In this document: positions 30,532 through 40,608 of the stretch, in pieces | Numbering within the stretch: the stretch's first letter is position 1 | Layout: every line of letters starts with the position of its first letter | Assembly: GCA_003279945.1 (NCBI GenBank) | Contig: QCGK01000005.1 | Span: 1 to 64,000, forward strand | Source of the DNA: Prochlorococcus sp. AG-388-A01 | Lineage (GTDB): Bacteria > Cyanobacteriota > Cyanobacteriia > PCC-6307 > Cyanobiaceae | Length of the DNA stretch: 64,000 nt | Direction of reading: 5' to 3' | Position numbers and translations under genes: made by a program | The notes under the pieces: model-generated | The model's input: the letters and a program-made list of their open reading frames with translations, nothing else | What the model was told of the DNA's origin: nothing | Databases searched by the model: none

Positions 30532-31983
30532 ATGAGAATTCTTCTTGCCGCTGCCGAATGTGCTCCAATGATCAAAGTTGGAGGTATGGGAGATGTGGTT
30601 GGTTCCTTGCCTCCATCTTTAATAAAACTTGGTCACGATGTAAGGGTAATAATTCCAGGATATGGGAAATTGTGGAGTCTTTTAGAGGTGTCGAATGAAC
30701 CAGTATTCAGAGCAAATACTATGGGGACTGATTTCGCTGTGTATGAAGCAAAACATCCCATACACAATTATGTAATTTACCTAGTTGGGCATCCAACATT
30801 TGACTCGGACCAAATATATGGAGGTGAGAATGAGGATTGGCGTTTTACATTTTTTGCTAGTGCTACTGCAGAATTTGCCTGGAATTGTTGGAAGCCTCAA
30901 GTACTTCATTGCCATGATTGGCACACTGGAATGATTCCAGTGTGGATGCATCAGGATCCCGAAATTAGTACTGTGTTCACAATTCATAATTTAAAATACC
31001 AAGGCCCATGGAGATGGAAATTAGAAAAGATGACTTGGTGTCCTTGGTACATGCATGGAGACCACACAATGGCTGCGGCTATGTTGTATGCAGATAGAGT
31101 AAATGCTGTTTCTCCGACTTATGCTGATGAAATTAAAACCAACGAGTATGGGGAAAGTCTTGAAGGATTATTGAATTACATATCAAGTAAGTTACGGGGC
31201 ATTCTTAATGGTATAGATCTTGATGAATGGAATCCAGCCAAAGATCCAGTTTTGCCTGCAAACTTTAGTCATAAGAATTTAGAAAAAAGGATAGAAAATA
31301 AGAAAATTCTTCAGAGAGAAATGGGTCTTGAAGTTAATTCTAAAAAATATCTTCTAGGTATGGTTAGTAGGTTGGTAGATCAGAAGGGAGTTGACTTGCT
31401 CTTGCAAGTTTCAAGAAGACTTTTAGCATATACAGATTCGCAAATAGCTGTTTTAGGGACTGGAGATAGATATTTAGAGTCAGGATTATGGCAACTAGCA
31501 TTAGATTACCCAGGAAGATTCTCAGTATTCCTTACGTATGATGATTCTTTATCAAGACTTATATATGGTGGCTCTGATGCATTCTTAATGCCAAGTAGAT
31601 TTGAGCCTTGTGGTATTAGTCAACTCCTTGCTATGAGGTATGGTTCTATTCCAATAGTCAGGCGAGTTGGAGGTTTAGTTGATACAGTTTTACCTCATGA
31701 TCCAGAAAATAATAGTGGTACAGGTTTTTGTTTTGATCGCTTTGAGCCTATTGATTTCTATACTTCTTTAGTAAGGTCTTGGGAGGCGTTCAGGCATAAA
31801 GATAGTTGGGAATTACTTCAAAAAAGAGCCATGAGCCAAGAGTTCAGTTGGCAAAGATCAGCTCTCGAATACGAAATTATGTATAAAGATGTTTGCGGAA
31901 TAAAGGAACCTTCACCAGATATTGCTGAAGTTGAAAAGTTTTCTTACGGACAATCCGCTGATCCATCTTTAAAAAAAGTATGA
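30532..31983 (+). CDS. glgA: Glycogen synthase (ADP-glucose type)
   Basis: A GT5 glycosyltransferase extending glycogen from ADP-glucose. The 483-residue protein shows the ADP-glucose site [13 protein letters not shown] (15-27), a HCHDWHTG motif, and the C-terminal GT-B motif with the catalytic Glu in [18 protein letters not shown]. The C-terminal tail after FSW is short. It starts 35 bp after menB and is followed by murF after 12 bp. No obvious own promoter is visible, so its transcription may depend on menD. Confidence 0.97.
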   Translation: MRILLAAAECAPMIKVGGMGDVVGSLPPSLIKLGHDVRVIIPGYGKLWSLLEVSNEPVFRANTMGTDFAVYEAKHPIHNYVIYLVGHPTFDSDQIYGGENEDWRFTFFASATAEFAWNCWKPQVLHCHDWHTGMIPVWMHQDPEISTVFTIHNLKYQGPWRWKLEKMTWCPWYMHGDHTMAAAMLYADRVNAVSPTYADEIKTNEYGESLEGLLNYISSKLRGILNGIDLDEWNPAKDPVLPANFSHKNLEKRIENKKILQREMGLEVNSKKYLLGMVSRLVDQKGVDLLLQVSRRLLAYTDSQIAVLGTGDRYLESGLWQLALDYPGRFSVFLTYDDSLSRLIYGGSDAFLMPSRFEPCGISQLLAMRYGSIPIVRRVGGLVDTVLPHDPENNSGTGFCFDRFEPIDFYTSLVRSWEAFRHKDSWELLQKRAMSQEFSWQRSALEYEIMYKDVCGIKEPSPDIAEVEKFSYGQSADPSLKKV

Positions 31984-31995
31984 CGTAATGTTTTA

Positions 31996-33369
31996 ATGGA
32001 ATTTTCTTTATTAGAATTAAATAATGTATTGGGCCATATTAAAAATCTAGGCAAAGGAAAAAATGATTTTTTTAATTTTAAAAATATAAGTATTGATAGT
32101 AGAACTATATTAAAAAATGATCTTTTTATAGCTATCAAGGGTAAAACTTTTGACGGACATAGTTTTCTTCCAGAGGTTTTACAAAAAGGAGTTAAATCAG
32201 TAGTAATTCAAAAAGGGATGCAGAAATTACTTCCATGTGATTTTCCTTGTTGGATTGTAAATGACACGTTAGAGGCATTTCAAAAATTAACATTGCTCAA
32301 AAGAAAAAAATTAAAAATCCCCATAGTCGCAATAACTGGTTCAGTTGGTAAAACAACAACAAAAGAAATGATTGGTGTAGTTTTAAAGAAAATTGGAAGA
32401 ATTAAAATATCCCATGCAAATTTCAATAATGAGATTGGGGTTGGTCTTACTATGCTTGCGACAGATATAGAAGACAAAGTTTTGGTCCTTGAGATGGGAA
32501 TGAGAGGTCTTGGAGAGATCGAAAATTTATCAAAATATTGTGAACCCGACATTGCAGTCATTACTAATATTGGGACAGCCCATATTGGATTGTTAGGCTC
32601 GAAAAAGAATATTACTTATGCAAAGTGTGAGATTAGTAAATTTTTAAATCCTAAAGGAGTTGTAATAATCCCAGCAAATGATTCATTCCTAGCGGCAACT
32701 TTGCAAGAATACTGGAAAGGTAGAGTAATTAAAGTTGAATTATTAGAAATAGAAAACAAAAAAAAGAGTTTTCATAAAGATGAAATTTTGCGAGGTTTTT
32801 ATAATCAATCAAATAGAAAAATTTTAATAGAAGAAAATACCTTCGAAATTTCATTTGATGGATTTCACAATGCTTCTAATTTCTTATTTGCTTATGCAGT
32901 TGCAAAAGAGCTGGGGATTAATTTCGAAAGTTTTAATAAGTTTGATTTTGTAAGTTTAGAGGGGAGGAATAAAATTCTTAAATCAGTTAAAACGACAATA
33001 TATGATGAATCATATAATGCCTCGCCAGAATCAGTAAAAGCATGTATTAAAAACCTTCTAGAAAAACCGAGAAATCAATTTTTCATATTTGGAAGTATGC
33101 AAGAATTGGGGGAAGAATCAGAAAAATACCATAAAGAAATTTTCAACTTAATATATAATTCGGATATAGAAAAATGTTTATTTATTTGCGAGAAAGAAAA
33201 TAAAGAAATTTATTCTAGTTACTTAAAAGATAAAAAAAAATTTTTAGTTTTAAATAATATTAAAGATGTACCTAAAGAGATAAACAAATATACAAAAAAA
33301 GGTGATTCTATTCTTATAAAAGGGAGCAGATGTTGGCAGCTTGAGAAAATTATTGAATTAATTAAATAA
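31996..33369 (+). CDS. murF: UDP-MurNAc-tripeptide--D-Ala-D-Ala ligase
   Basis: The last cytoplasmic amino-acid ligase of peptidoglycan precursor synthesis. In this 457-residue protein the N-terminal UDP-sugar domain has DSRTILKNDLFIAIKGKTFDGHSF (34-57, in part). The ATP loop is GSVGKTT (115-121), followed by KISHANFNNEIGVG. The later YDESYNASPESVKA segment is the family signature in the C-terminal domain. Its stop lies 1 bp from the stop of the convergent glmU gene, leaving no space for separate terminators. Confidence 0.96.
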   Translation: MEFSLLELNNVLGHIKNLGKGKNDFFNFKNISIDSRTILKNDLFIAIKGKTFDGHSFLPEVLQKGVKSVVIQKGMQKLLPCDFPCWIVNDTLEAFQKLTLLKRKKLKIPIVAITGSVGKTTTKEMIGVVLKKIGRIKISHANFNNEIGVGLTMLATDIEDKVLVLEMGMRGLGEIENLSKYCEPDIAVITNIGTAHIGLLGSKKNITYAKCEISKFLNPKGVVIIPANDSFLAATLQEYWKGRVIKVELLEIENKKKSFHKDEILRGFYNQSNRKILIEENTFEISFDGFHNASNFLFAYAVAKELGINFESFNKFDFVSLEGRNKILKSVKTTIYDESYNASPESVKACIKNLLEKPRNQFFIFGSMQELGEESEKYHKEIFNLIYNSDIEKCLFICEKENKEIYSSYLKDKKKFLVLNNIKDVPKEINKYTKKGDSILIKGSRCWQLEKIIELIK

Positions 33370-33370
33370 A

Positions 33371-34720
33371 TCAAAATTTCTTTTTTTTCCAATTTGCTAT
33401 ATTTACCTGTTTAGTTCTTGAGATTGCTAATGAATTATCTTTGGAGTCTTTGGTGATCACTGAACCGGCTCCTGTTGTTACTGATTCACCGAGATTTATT
33501 GGCGCAACAAAAACTGTATTTGCACCAATACTGGAATTTTTACCAATTTTAGTTTGATACTTTTTCTGACCATCAAAATTTGCAGTAATAGTACCTGCTC
33601 CAATATTTGTAGATCTTCCGATAATAGAATCGCCAATATAACTTAGATGATTTACTTTAGTTTCTTCCTCAAGTTGACTATTTTTGATTTCAACAAAATT
33701 TCCTATTTTGCTATGTGAAGATATTTTGGAATTAGGTCTTATATGACTATAGGGCCCAATTTTTATATGATCTATTATCTGAGAATCATAAACAGTGGAG
33801 TTTGAGATCTCACAATGAAATCCCACATTAGAGTTCTCAATAAAAGTATTTGGTCCTATGATGCAATTACTATTTATTTTGGTTCTTCCTCTAATATGTG
33901 TATTGGCCTCTATAGTTACATCCTTACTAATTTCGGCTTCTTCACTAATTGAACAACTTGCTTTATTTATAAAAGTTACACCATTAAGCATATGCTTTTC
34001 TTTAATTGAATTCTGAACATTTTCCTCACACTTTGATAGTTGAATTCTGTTATTAATTCCTTGAAGCTCTCCATTATCCTCTACCTCAAGGCTTAAAGAA
34101 TTTTTTAGCAAAGATACTGTGTCTGTTAAGTAAATTTCTTTTTGATTGTTATTGCTTTGCAAGGTGTTAATTATTTTTGACAAATTATCCCAGTTAAAAC
34201 AGTAAATACCTGCATTTATTAATAAATTTTCTCTTTCTTGATTATTGCAATCTTTTTCTTCCACAATTCTCTCTATAAAATCCCCCTTCAAAAAAACTCT
34301 GCCATACCCTTGAGGATTTTTTTTCTTTGTAGTAATTAAAGAAATATCAGCATTTTTTGAATCATGTAAATTTAAAAGCTTATTTAGAGTTCCAGGCTTG
34401 ATGAGGGGCACATCCCCATTAAGTACCAAGAGTTTCCCTTCATTTTTTTTTATCGCTCTACAAAGTACTTGAATAGCATGACCAGTTCCTAGTTGCGGAT
34501 CTTGAATTATAAATTGAATTTTTTTATTTTCTGGTATTGACTCTTGTACTTCTTTTGATTTGTGTCCAGTAATTACGAAAATTTGATCAGGATTTAATTC
34601 AACACATGAATTAATTACCCTCTGCAATAGACTTTTGCCAGAAATTTTATGTAAAACCTTTGGCAATGAGCTTTCCATCCTAGTGCCCTTACCTGCAGCC
34701 AATATCGCAACACTTAACAT
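33371..34720 (-). CDS. glmU: Bifunctional GlcNAc-1-P uridyltransferase / GlcN-1-P acetyltransferase
   Basis: GlmU makes UDP-GlcNAc for peptidoglycan and lipopolysaccharide. The N-terminal uridyltransferase half begins with [12 protein letters not shown] (4-15) and contains VLNGDVPLI. The C-terminal half is a left-handed beta-helix of hexapeptide repeats with the [20 protein letters not shown] segment, ending in the acetyl-CoA site. At 449 residues it is full length. A 15-nt AT dinucleotide run lies in the 31-bp gap before its start, where a ribosome-binding site would be, and I see no good one. It follows the MnmC-like gene on the same strand. Confidence 0.97.
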   Translation of the reverse strand: MLSVAILAAGKGTRMESSLPKVLHKISGKSLLQRVINSCVELNPDQIFVITGHKSKEVQESIPENKKIQFIIQDPQLGTGHAIQVLCRAIKKNEGKLLVLNGDVPLIKPGTLNKLLNLHDSKNADISLITTKKKNPQGYGRVFLKGDFIERIVEEKDCNNQERENLLINAGIYCFNWDNLSKIINTLQSNNNQKEIYLTDTVSLLKNSLSLEVEDNGELQGINNRIQLSKCEENVQNSIKEKHMLNGVTFINKASCSISEEAEISKDVTIEANTHIRGRTKINSNCIIGPNTFIENSNVGFHCEISNSTVYDSQIIDHIKIGPYSHIRPNSKISSHSKIGNFVEIKNSQLEEETKVNHLSYIGDSIIGRSTNIGAGTITANFDGQKKYQTKIGKNSSIGANTVFVAPINLGESVTTGAGSVITKDSKDNSLAISRTKQVNIANWKKKKF

Positions 34721-34731
34721 ATCTTTTTTGA

Positions 34732-34746
34732 ATATATATATATATA
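34732..34746. repeat. AT dinucleotide run before glmU
   Basis: An uninterrupted 15-nt alternating A/T tract lies in the 31-bp gap between the MnmC-like gene and glmU, 12 to 26 bases before the glmU start. Such tracts can slip in replication, and this one replaces the expected ribosome-binding region. It may simply reflect the AT-rich genome. Confidence 0.6.
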
Positions 34747-34751
34747 CAAAT

Positions 34752-35657
34752 CTAACTCTTGAAGGCCAACTTCGTCATTCCCCACTTCTTTCTCCATTTC
34801 TTTGTAGATAATAGATTTGATAATAATTGCTCATTTAATCTTTTCTTAATTATATCGTCTTTTCTTGAGTTCAAATCTTTATCTCTATAGGGAATGCTCG
34901 CTTTAGTTAAGAGATGTTCCTCTTCCATGACAGATAACTTTTCAAAGTTGGAATTGGGTTCGAATTTATGCTTATCAAATTTTTCAATTGCGACAGTTCC
35001 CTGACTCCAAGAAGTTCCAGAACTAGAACTTGGTTTTATAGTGAAAATCTCTAACCCAAGATTTCTTAGTGTCTTTCTTACTGCCGCTGATGAAGAATAC
35101 GTTATTAAATAACCATGAGGACTGAGTTTTTGTTTCACCTTAGATAAAAATTCAATTGTCCAAACTTGCGGGCATTTTTGAGGAGAAAAACCATCTAAAT
35201 AAATCAGATCGAATTTATTAGATGAAGGAATTTCATGAATTTTATCTCTAGCATCACCCCATAAAATCTTGCATTTAAAAAATTGATCCTCAAAAAAGTC
35301 GTTTTGGCGCAATGATTCAAATATTTCTTTGACTTTTGGAGTCCATAATTTCAGGAATGATTTATTCCTGAGCGAATATTCAAGAGGCTTTTTATCAATT
35401 TCCAATGCGTATAAATTCAAATACGATTTTTGTTTAAGTAATTCGTTTAATAAAGACGCAGTATTATATCCTAAACCAAAACATATATCTAAAACATTAA
35501 TAGATTTACCCTTATACCTTTGCAAATCAGAGGGAGCTGTAAACTTTATGTTTGTTTCCTCCAATGCCCCTAATAAGCTATGGAAATTCTCTTGAAAAAA
35601 AACGCTTCTCAAAGAGTAACTCCCATCTTTAGTTATAACTTCTATTAATTCAGACAA
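34752..35657 (-). CDS. MnmC-like (DUF752) tRNA-modification methyltransferase
   Basis: A 301-residue SAM-dependent methyltransferase resembling the N-terminal (MnmC2/DUF752) half of MnmC. That half methylates the aminomethyl group of wobble uridine in tRNA. The SAM loop is [16 protein letters not shown] (about 55-70), and the catalytic-region motif [15 protein letters not shown] is the family hallmark. The FAD-dependent C-terminal oxidase half of MnmC is absent, as in other single-domain forms. It starts 20 bp after aroA and precedes glmU by 31 bp, so the three form one unit. The exact substrate in this organism is inferred. Confidence 0.85.
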   Translation of the reverse strand: MSELIEVITKDGSYSLRSVFFQENFHSLLGALEETNIKFTAPSDLQRYKGKSINVLDICFGLGYNTASLLNELLKQKSYLNLYALEIDKKPLEYSLRNKSFLKLWTPKVKEIFESLRQNDFFEDQFFKCKILWGDARDKIHEIPSSNKFDLIYLDGFSPQKCPQVWTIEFLSKVKQKLSPHGYLITYSSSAAVRKTLRNLGLEIFTIKPSSSSGTSWSQGTVAIEKFDKHKFEPNSNFEKLSVMEEEHLLTKASIPYRDKDLNSRKDDIIKKRLNEQLLSNLLSTKKWRKKWGMTKLAFKS

Positions 35658-35675
35658 AAATTTTATGAGTAAATA

Positions 35676-35691
35676 AGTTAGTTAGTTAGTT
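35676..35691. repeat. Four AGTT units at the aroA stop codon
   Basis: Four perfect tandem AGTT units cover the last codons and stop of aroA (read as AACT repeats on the coding strand, giving Leu-Thr-Asn-stop). Because the unit is four bases, every reading frame meets a TAA within the run, so slippage here would only trim or extend a few residues. Confidence 0.7.
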
Positions 35692-36994
35692 TTGCAAGAT
35701 CTTCCCAAAAAGACGGATATGAGACACTTGCTGCATCTGCTCTCTTTATCTTTGAGGTGCCTTCGGCGAGAAGAGAAGCGATAGCAAGACTCATTGCTAC
35801 TCTATGATCTGTCTCACTGTCTACCTCCGCAGAATGAAATTTTGATTGACCATTAATAATTAACCCATCCTCTTTTTCTATTATTTCAGCACCAAATTTG
35901 TGTAACTGTCTTGCCATGACTTTTAATCGATCTGTTTCCTTAACTCTTAATTCCTGAGCATCCTTAATTTCAGTAACTCCATCACAAAAACATGCAGCTA
36001 CAGTAAGAATAGGAATTTCATCTATAAGTTTTGGGAGAATATCTCCTTCAATAGTAAATGATCTTAAATTATTTGCAGTTTTTACTTTAATAGATCCAAT
36101 AGGTTCTCCTGCAATAGTCGATTTATTTAAAATCTCATAATTGCACCCCATTGAATCCATTACATTTAATATCCCTGTTCTAGTGGGATTTAATCCAATA
36201 TTCTTAATTAAAACCTCTGAATTTGGAATAATAGATGCAGCAATCATCCAAAAGGATGCAGAGCTTATGTCTCCAGGGATTAATATTCTCTGACCAATCA
36301 AGTCGCCACCTGACTTTATAACTACATTCCTTCCTAATTCTCCTCTGACACTTATGTCTGCTCCAAATGCTTTTAACATTCTTTCGGTATGATCTCTTGA
36401 AGATGCTGGCTCAATAACAGAAGTGGTTCCAGAAGCTTTAAGGCCTGCCAATAATATTGCCGATTTTACTTGAGCACTCGCTACTGGAGTTCCAATAACA
36501 CATCCTTTAAGATTTTTTCCATTAATTGATATTGGAGCCTTGTTTCCTTTTTCTCTACCAAAAATTTTGCCACCCATCAAAGATAACGGTTTGCCTATTC
36601 TCCTCATTGGCCTCTCATTAAGAGAATTGTCCCCTGTCAAGATAAAATTTTTTCCTTCTTGACCGGCTAGTAACCCCATTAATAACCTCATAGTAGTTCC
36701 CGAATTCCCACAATTAAGAATTTCTTTAGGCTCTTTTATTCCATCAAGACCCAAGCCTGAAATTTTAAAAGGCTCATCTTTTTTTATTTCTGGTATATTT
36801 ACACCTAATTTCCTAAGACAATCAGCAGTTGAAAGTGGATCTTCAGAATATAAAAACCCCTCAATTATAGTCTCACCCCGAGCAATACTTCCTAGTATCA
36901 AAGCTCTATGAGAGATGGATTTATCCCCAGGCACTTTTATTTTTCCTTTTAGATTTACTCCACCTTTAATTGTGCGGATATTATTCATTTTCAA
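35678..36994 (-). CDS. aroA: 3-phosphoshikimate 1-carboxyvinyltransferase (EPSP synthase)
   Basis: AroA joins phosphoenolpyruvate to shikimate 3-phosphate in aromatic amino-acid and quinone synthesis. The 438-residue protein has the phosphate-binding [12 protein letters not shown] (21-32, Lys25), the [15 protein letters not shown] motif and [13 protein letters not shown]. The C-terminal [15 protein letters not shown] contains the catalytic residues. The sequence around NSGTTMRLL resembles the class II pattern, which is known to affect inhibitor sensitivity; I do not claim the class firmly. It is divergent from comB and heads the aroA-mnmC-glmU unit. Confidence 0.96.
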   Translation of the reverse strand: MKMNNIRTIKGGVNLKGKIKVPGDKSISHRALILGSIARGETIIEGFLYSEDPLSTADCLRKLGVNIPEIKKDEPFKISGLGLDGIKEPKEILNCGNSGTTMRLLMGLLAGQEGKNFILTGDNSLNERPMRRIGKPLSLMGGKIFGREKGNKAPISINGKNLKGCVIGTPVASAQVKSAILLAGLKASGTTSVIEPASSRDHTERMLKAFGADISVRGELGRNVVIKSGGDLIGQRILIPGDISSASFWMIAASIIPNSEVLIKNIGLNPTRTGILNVMDSMGCNYEILNKSTIAGEPIGSIKVKTANNLRSFTIEGDILPKLIDEIPILTVAACFCDGVTEIKDAQELRVKETDRLKVMARQLHKFGAEIIEKEDGLIINGQSKFHSAEVDSETDHRVAMSLAIASLLAEGTSKIKRADAASVSYPSFWEDLAKLTN

Positions 36995-37112
36995 ATTAAT
37001 ACTTAATAAAATTTTATGAATACAAATTAGATATATATTATCAATAAGTTTGTTTTTTAAAAAAAATATTCAAAGTAAGTAACTGTTTTCTATAATAAAA
37101 CCAGAAAAGGAT

Positions 37113-37847
37113 CTGATCATTAATCTTACTTATTATCACGTTGCAGATGATGTTCCAGAAATAAGCCCAGATGTTGCAGTTGTTATTGATGTTTTGAGAG
37201 CGACAACCACAATTTCTTGGGCTTTAAATAATGGAGCTGATGCAATACAAGTTTTTGCAGATTTGGATTTATTGAAAGAATCTGCGAATAAGTGGCAAGC
37301 TGATGAGAGGCTAATGCTTGGAGAAAGAGGTGGGAAGAAGATTGAGGGCTTTGATTTAGGGAACTCTCCTTTATCAGTCACAAAAGAAATTGTTAATGGT
37401 AAAAGATTATTTATGAGTACTACAAATGGAACTAAATCATTGAAAAAAGTTCAACATGCAAAGCATTTATTTGCTATGGGCCTCCCAAATAGGAAAGCAG
37501 TTGCTGAAAAAATCATTTCATTAAAAAGTGAGAATATTTTAATACTTGGTAGTGGTTGGGAAGGGTCATACTCACTTGAGGATTCTTTGGCGGCTGGTGC
37601 TTTGGCATCATACTTGGAGAAAAATTGTGGTTTTGAAGTTAATATTATTAATGACGAATTACAGGCTGCTTTGATACTATGGCATTTTTGGAAAGATGAT
37701 ATTTTGAAATGTTTAAAAACAACAACCCATGGCAAAAGATTGACAAGTATTGGAGATTATGAGGATGATTTTAAATGTTGTTCTGAACTTGATTGCTTAG
37801 ATATTGTTCCTGCTCAAGTTGAAAGAGGTGTAATTCGTGCCTCATGA
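37113..37847 (+). CDS. comB: 2-phosphosulfolactate phosphatase-like protein, non-standard start codon
   Basis: ComB-family phosphatases were described in coenzyme M synthesis; in cyanobacteria the substrate is uncertain. The family N-terminus (NLTYYHVADDVPEISPDVAVV in pieces) is clearly encoded from about 37119, upstream of the TTG at 37194 in VLRATTTISWAL. The frame is closed by TAA at 37080, and between 37083 and 37194 there is no ATG, GTG or TTG in frame. Candidate starts are CTG at 37113, ATC at 37116 or ATT at 37119. An AAAGGA at 37106-37111 is best spaced for ATT. Later motifs are GERGGKKIEGFDLGNSPL and STTNGTKSL. About 243-245 residues, normal for the family. Nitrilase gene follows by 30 bp. 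Confidence 0.85.
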   Translation: MIINLTYYHVADDVPEISPDVAVVIDVLRATTTISWALNNGADAIQVFADLDLLKESANKWQADERLMLGERGGKKIEGFDLGNSPLSVTKEIVNGKRLFMSTTNGTKSLKKVQHAKHLFAMGLPNRKAVAEKIISLKSENILILGSGWEGSYSLEDSLAAGALASYLEKNCGFEVNIINDELQAALILWHFWKDDILKCLKTTTHGKRLTSIGDYEDDFKCCSELDCLDIVPAQVERGVIRAS

Positions 37848-37877
37848 TTTACGAATTGGTTCACTAGGAGTAACGTC

Positions 37878-38702
37878 TTGACTGATTTTTTGGTAGCTGC
37901 ATTGCAAATTACAAGTACTTCAAATGTTGAAGCAAATTTTGTTGAAGCAGAAGAACAGATTGAATTAGCTGCTAGAAGAGGTGCTGAGTTAATAGGATTG
38001 CCTGAGAATTTTGCTTTTTTAGGGGGAGATGATGAAAAACTTGGATTAGCTTCTGAATTGTCAGTGAAGTGTGCAAATTTCCTCAAAACTATGTCACAAA
38101 GATATCAAGTATTTCTTTTGGGAGGAGGCTATCCTGTTCCTGCTGGTGACGATAGTCACACTTTTAATAGGTCAGCATTATTTGGGAAGGATGGACAGAT
38201 TTTGGCAAAATACGACAAGATTCACTTATTCGATGTTGATTTGCCAGATGGAAATTTATATAAGGAATCATCTACTATTTTATCTGGAGAGGAGTATCCA
38301 CCTGTTGTAGATTTACCAGGTTTATGCAAAATAGGATTGTCGATTTGTTACGATGTTAGATTTCCTGAACTTTATAGATATTTGTCATCTAATGGTGCAG
38401 AGCTAATAATGATTCCTGCAGCTTTTACAGCATTTACTGGAAAAGATCATTGGCAAATCCTTTTACAAGCGAGAGCAATTGAGAATACAGCATATATAGT
38501 TGCTCCAGCTCAAACTGGAATTCATTATGGGAGAAGGCAAAGTCATGGCCATGCAATGGTAATTGACCCATGGGGTACAGTTTTGTCTGATGCAGGGAAA
38601 ACTCAGGGAGCTGCAATAGCCCCCGCTGATAAAGAAAGAGTAAAAAAAATTAGGGAGCAGATGCCAAGCCTTAAACATAGAAAAAAACAATTGTTTTCAT
38701 AG
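37878..38702 (+). CDS. Nitrilase-family carbon-nitrogen hydrolase
   Basis: A 274-residue amidase of the nitrilase superfamily, close in layout to Nit1/Nit2-type omega-amidases. The catalytic Glu43 (GLPENFAFLG), Lys114 (KYDKIHLFDV) and Cys157 (LSICYDVRFPE) are all present. The ARAIENTAYIVAPAQTG and HAMVIDPWGTVL motifs also fit. Nit-type enzymes hydrolyse deaminated glutathione or 2-oxo acid amides; the substrate here is inferred. The start is TTG, 30 bp after comB, and the amidase gene follows by 2 bp. Confidence 0.9.
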   Translation: MTDFLVAALQITSTSNVEANFVEAEEQIELAARRGAELIGLPENFAFLGGDDEKLGLASELSVKCANFLKTMSQRYQVFLLGGGYPVPAGDDSHTFNRSALFGKDGQILAKYDKIHLFDVDLPDGNLYKESSTILSGEEYPPVVDLPGLCKIGLSICYDVRFPELYRYLSSNGAELIMIPAAFTAFTGKDHWQILLQARAIENTAYIVAPAQTGIHYGRRQSHGHAMVIDPWGTVLSDAGKTQGAAIAPADKERVKKIREQMPSLKHRKKQLFS

Positions 38703-38704
38703 TA

Positions 38705-39790
38705 ATGATAAGGTTTTTAGATAATAAACTTTTTCGTTATATATCCGTTTTTTTATTTTTAAATTCTGCAATCCTCCCAGTTAAATCTTCAAGTGCTCTG
38801 GCGGCATGGGCGATAAAAACTAATGGAGTCTTAGAATTAAGAACTAAATCAAATACAAATTTAAAAGCATATTTTCAAAATGCCAACCAAATATCTGGAG
38901 ATAGATTCTGGGTGGATTTCCCCGGAGAATTAAAAAATCCGAGAATAATAAAAGGTAATGGTCCAATAAAAGAAATTAGATTAGGTAAACCAAATAAGGG
39001 TAAAACAAGACTAGTAATTGAATTTAAGGAAGACACTTATTTGAAACCTTTGACTTGGCGAATGGTTGGCTTAGATAAAAACAGGTGGAGAATTAAACTA
39101 TTTAACCCAAAATATACTTTTAAGCAGATTGGTGAAGGTTTAGTTGATAAGAAAAGAGGAAATATTAAAGCAAATCAAAACTCAATTTATAAGAAGAAAA
39201 GCGAGTATAAATACTTGAAATTACCAGAAGTAAAACAAAATAAATTTTCGATTGTTATCGATCCAGGGCATGGAGGACCTGATCCAGGAGCAATTGGTAT
39301 TGGTGGTATTAGGGAAACAGATGTTGTACTAGAAGTTTCTAAAATAATCAAAAAATTATTGTCTGAGAAAGGTGTCAAAGTAACCTTAACTAGAAAATAT
39401 GAAGTTAATTTGGATTTGGCTCCAAGAGTTTCCATCGCTAACAATATGGATGCAGATATCTTTGTAAGTATTCATGCAAATGCCTCAAGAGGAAAAAGAA
39501 AGGATATTAGCGGTTTGGAAACCTTTTACTATAGAGGGTGGAGAGGTAGATTACTTGCCAAAAATATTCAAAAACAAATTCTAAGGGTTTCCCCTGGAAG
39601 TCCTGATCGAGGAGTTAAACAAGGTAGGTTTTACGTAATTAAAAATACTAAAATGCCTGCAGTTCTTGTGGAAATTGGATTTTTGACTGGAAGATTAGAC
39701 GCAAGAAGATTAGAACAAAAAACTCATCGTAAAAGATTAGCTTATGCAATTGCAAAAGGTATCCTCCAATATCTATATAAAATAGGGTGA
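38705..39790 (+). CDS. N-acetylmuramoyl-L-alanine amidase with AMIN domain
   Basis: A cell-wall amidase that cuts peptide stems from peptidoglycan during division. An N-terminal hydrophobic signal (about 9-28) directs export. An AMIN-like domain (about 35-135) comes next and a zinc amidase_3 domain starts at 181. Zinc ligands are His189 (DPGHGGPDPG), Glu204 (GIRETDVVLE) and His257 (VSIHANA), and the catalytic Glu323 is in VLVEIGFLTG. At 361 residues it is a compact AmiC-type enzyme. It follows the nitrilase gene by 2 bp, and its stop overlaps the GTG of murI by 4 bp. Confidence 0.94.
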   Translation: MIRFLDNKLFRYISVFLFLNSAILPVKSSSALAAWAIKTNGVLELRTKSNTNLKAYFQNANQISGDRFWVDFPGELKNPRIIKGNGPIKEIRLGKPNKGKTRLVIEFKEDTYLKPLTWRMVGLDKNRWRIKLFNPKYTFKQIGEGLVDKKRGNIKANQNSIYKKKSEYKYLKLPEVKQNKFSIVIDPGHGGPDPGAIGIGGIRETDVVLEVSKIIKKLLSEKGVKVTLTRKYEVNLDLAPRVSIANNMDADIFVSIHANASRGKRKDISGLETFYYRGWRGRLLAKNIQKQILRVSPGSPDRGVKQGRFYVIKNTKMPAVLVEIGFLTGRLDARRLEQKTHRKRLAYAIAKGILQYLYKIG

Positions 39791-40581
39791 AACTTAAAAT
39801 AGGTATATTTGATAGTGGGATTGGTGGTTTTACTATCCTAAATTCTTTACTAAAAACACGTAAAGATGTTGAAGTTTTTTATTTGGCTGATACAAAAAGA
39901 ATTCCTTTTGGGAATAAAAATTTTGAAGAAATAAGATTAATTGCTAAAGAGATTTGTACTTTTTTTGAAGATAAGAATTTGGATGCTCTTTTGATAGCTT
40001 GTAACACTACAAATGCATGTGCACTTGATATTTTAGAAAATAAGTTAAAGATCCCATGTTTTGACCTTATAAACTCAGTATCAGAAGAAGTTAATAAACA
40101 AATAATTGGTATCCTTGCAACACAAACAACAGTTAAATCTTCATATTATAAAAACGCTATTAGTTCTAAAAAGAAGAATTTAAAAGTATTTCAAAAAGAA
40201 TGCCCAGATTTTGTATCGGAAATTGAAAAAGAAAAGCTAGATTTCATAAAGTTAAATAATCTTTCGGATTCGTATTTAAAACCACTTTTAAATAAAAATA
40301 TTGAAGAATTAATACTCGGATGTAGCCATTATCCTCTAATTTATGACTTTTTAAGGAAAAAAATAAATTCAAAAATAAGAATTATTGATCCATCTGAAGC
40401 TTTAATAAAAAAATTTAATGAATCTTTTGCTATCCCAAAAACTGACCGCTATGAGTGTCTTTCTTTCGAAAATGTAAAATTTTTTGTTACTTCAGAAAGA
40501 GATGAATTTTCTAAAAAAGTAAAAATTTGGCTTGGGATTAATAAAGAAATTAGGGTTGTCAACCTCCGAAGTAATGATTGA
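39787..40581 (+). CDS. murI: Glutamate racemase
   Basis: MurI makes D-glutamate for peptidoglycan. The 264-residue protein has the two catalytic cysteines, Cys72 in ACNTTNACA and Cys179 in LGCSHYPLI, and Asp9 in FDSGIGGFT. The start is GTG, sharing GTGA with the stop of the amidase gene, so translation is probably coupled. The neighbouring amidase also acts on peptidoglycan. It is followed by the prenyl diphosphate synthase gene. Confidence 0.95.
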   Translation: MKLKIGIFDSGIGGFTILNSLLKTRKDVEVFYLADTKRIPFGNKNFEEIRLIAKEICTFFEDKNLDALLIACNTTNACALDILENKLKIPCFDLINSVSEEVNKQIIGILATQTTVKSSYYKNAISSKKKNLKVFQKECPDFVSEIEKEKLDFIKLNNLSDSYLKPLLNKNIEELILGCSHYPLIYDFLRKKINSKIRIIDPSEALIKKFNESFAIPKTDRYECLSFENVKFFVTSERDEFSKKVKIWLGINKEIRVVNLRSND

Positions 40582-40598
40582 TTCCTTAATATATATAT

Positions 40599-40602
40599 GA
40601 GG
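40599..40602 (+). promoter_or_regulatory. Ribosome-binding site deciding the prenyl synthase start
   Basis: A GAGG lies six bases before the ATG at 40609, an ideal spacing, and overlaps the earlier in-frame ATG at 40597. This favours the downstream start, which also gives the family-like N-terminus MNTVTELLQPVENDLDDL. Confidence 0.6.
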
Positions 40603-40608
40603 TCAATC

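Noticed and set aside
30357-30698. 113-codon plus-strand frame bridging the end of menB and start of glgA
   Set aside because: It overlaps two strongly supported genes in another frame and only reads through their junction.
37194-37847. comB starting at TTG 37194
   Set aside because: It would remove the conserved N-terminal strand and cut inside the VIDVLRATTTISW motif, so I place the start upstream despite the non-standard codon.
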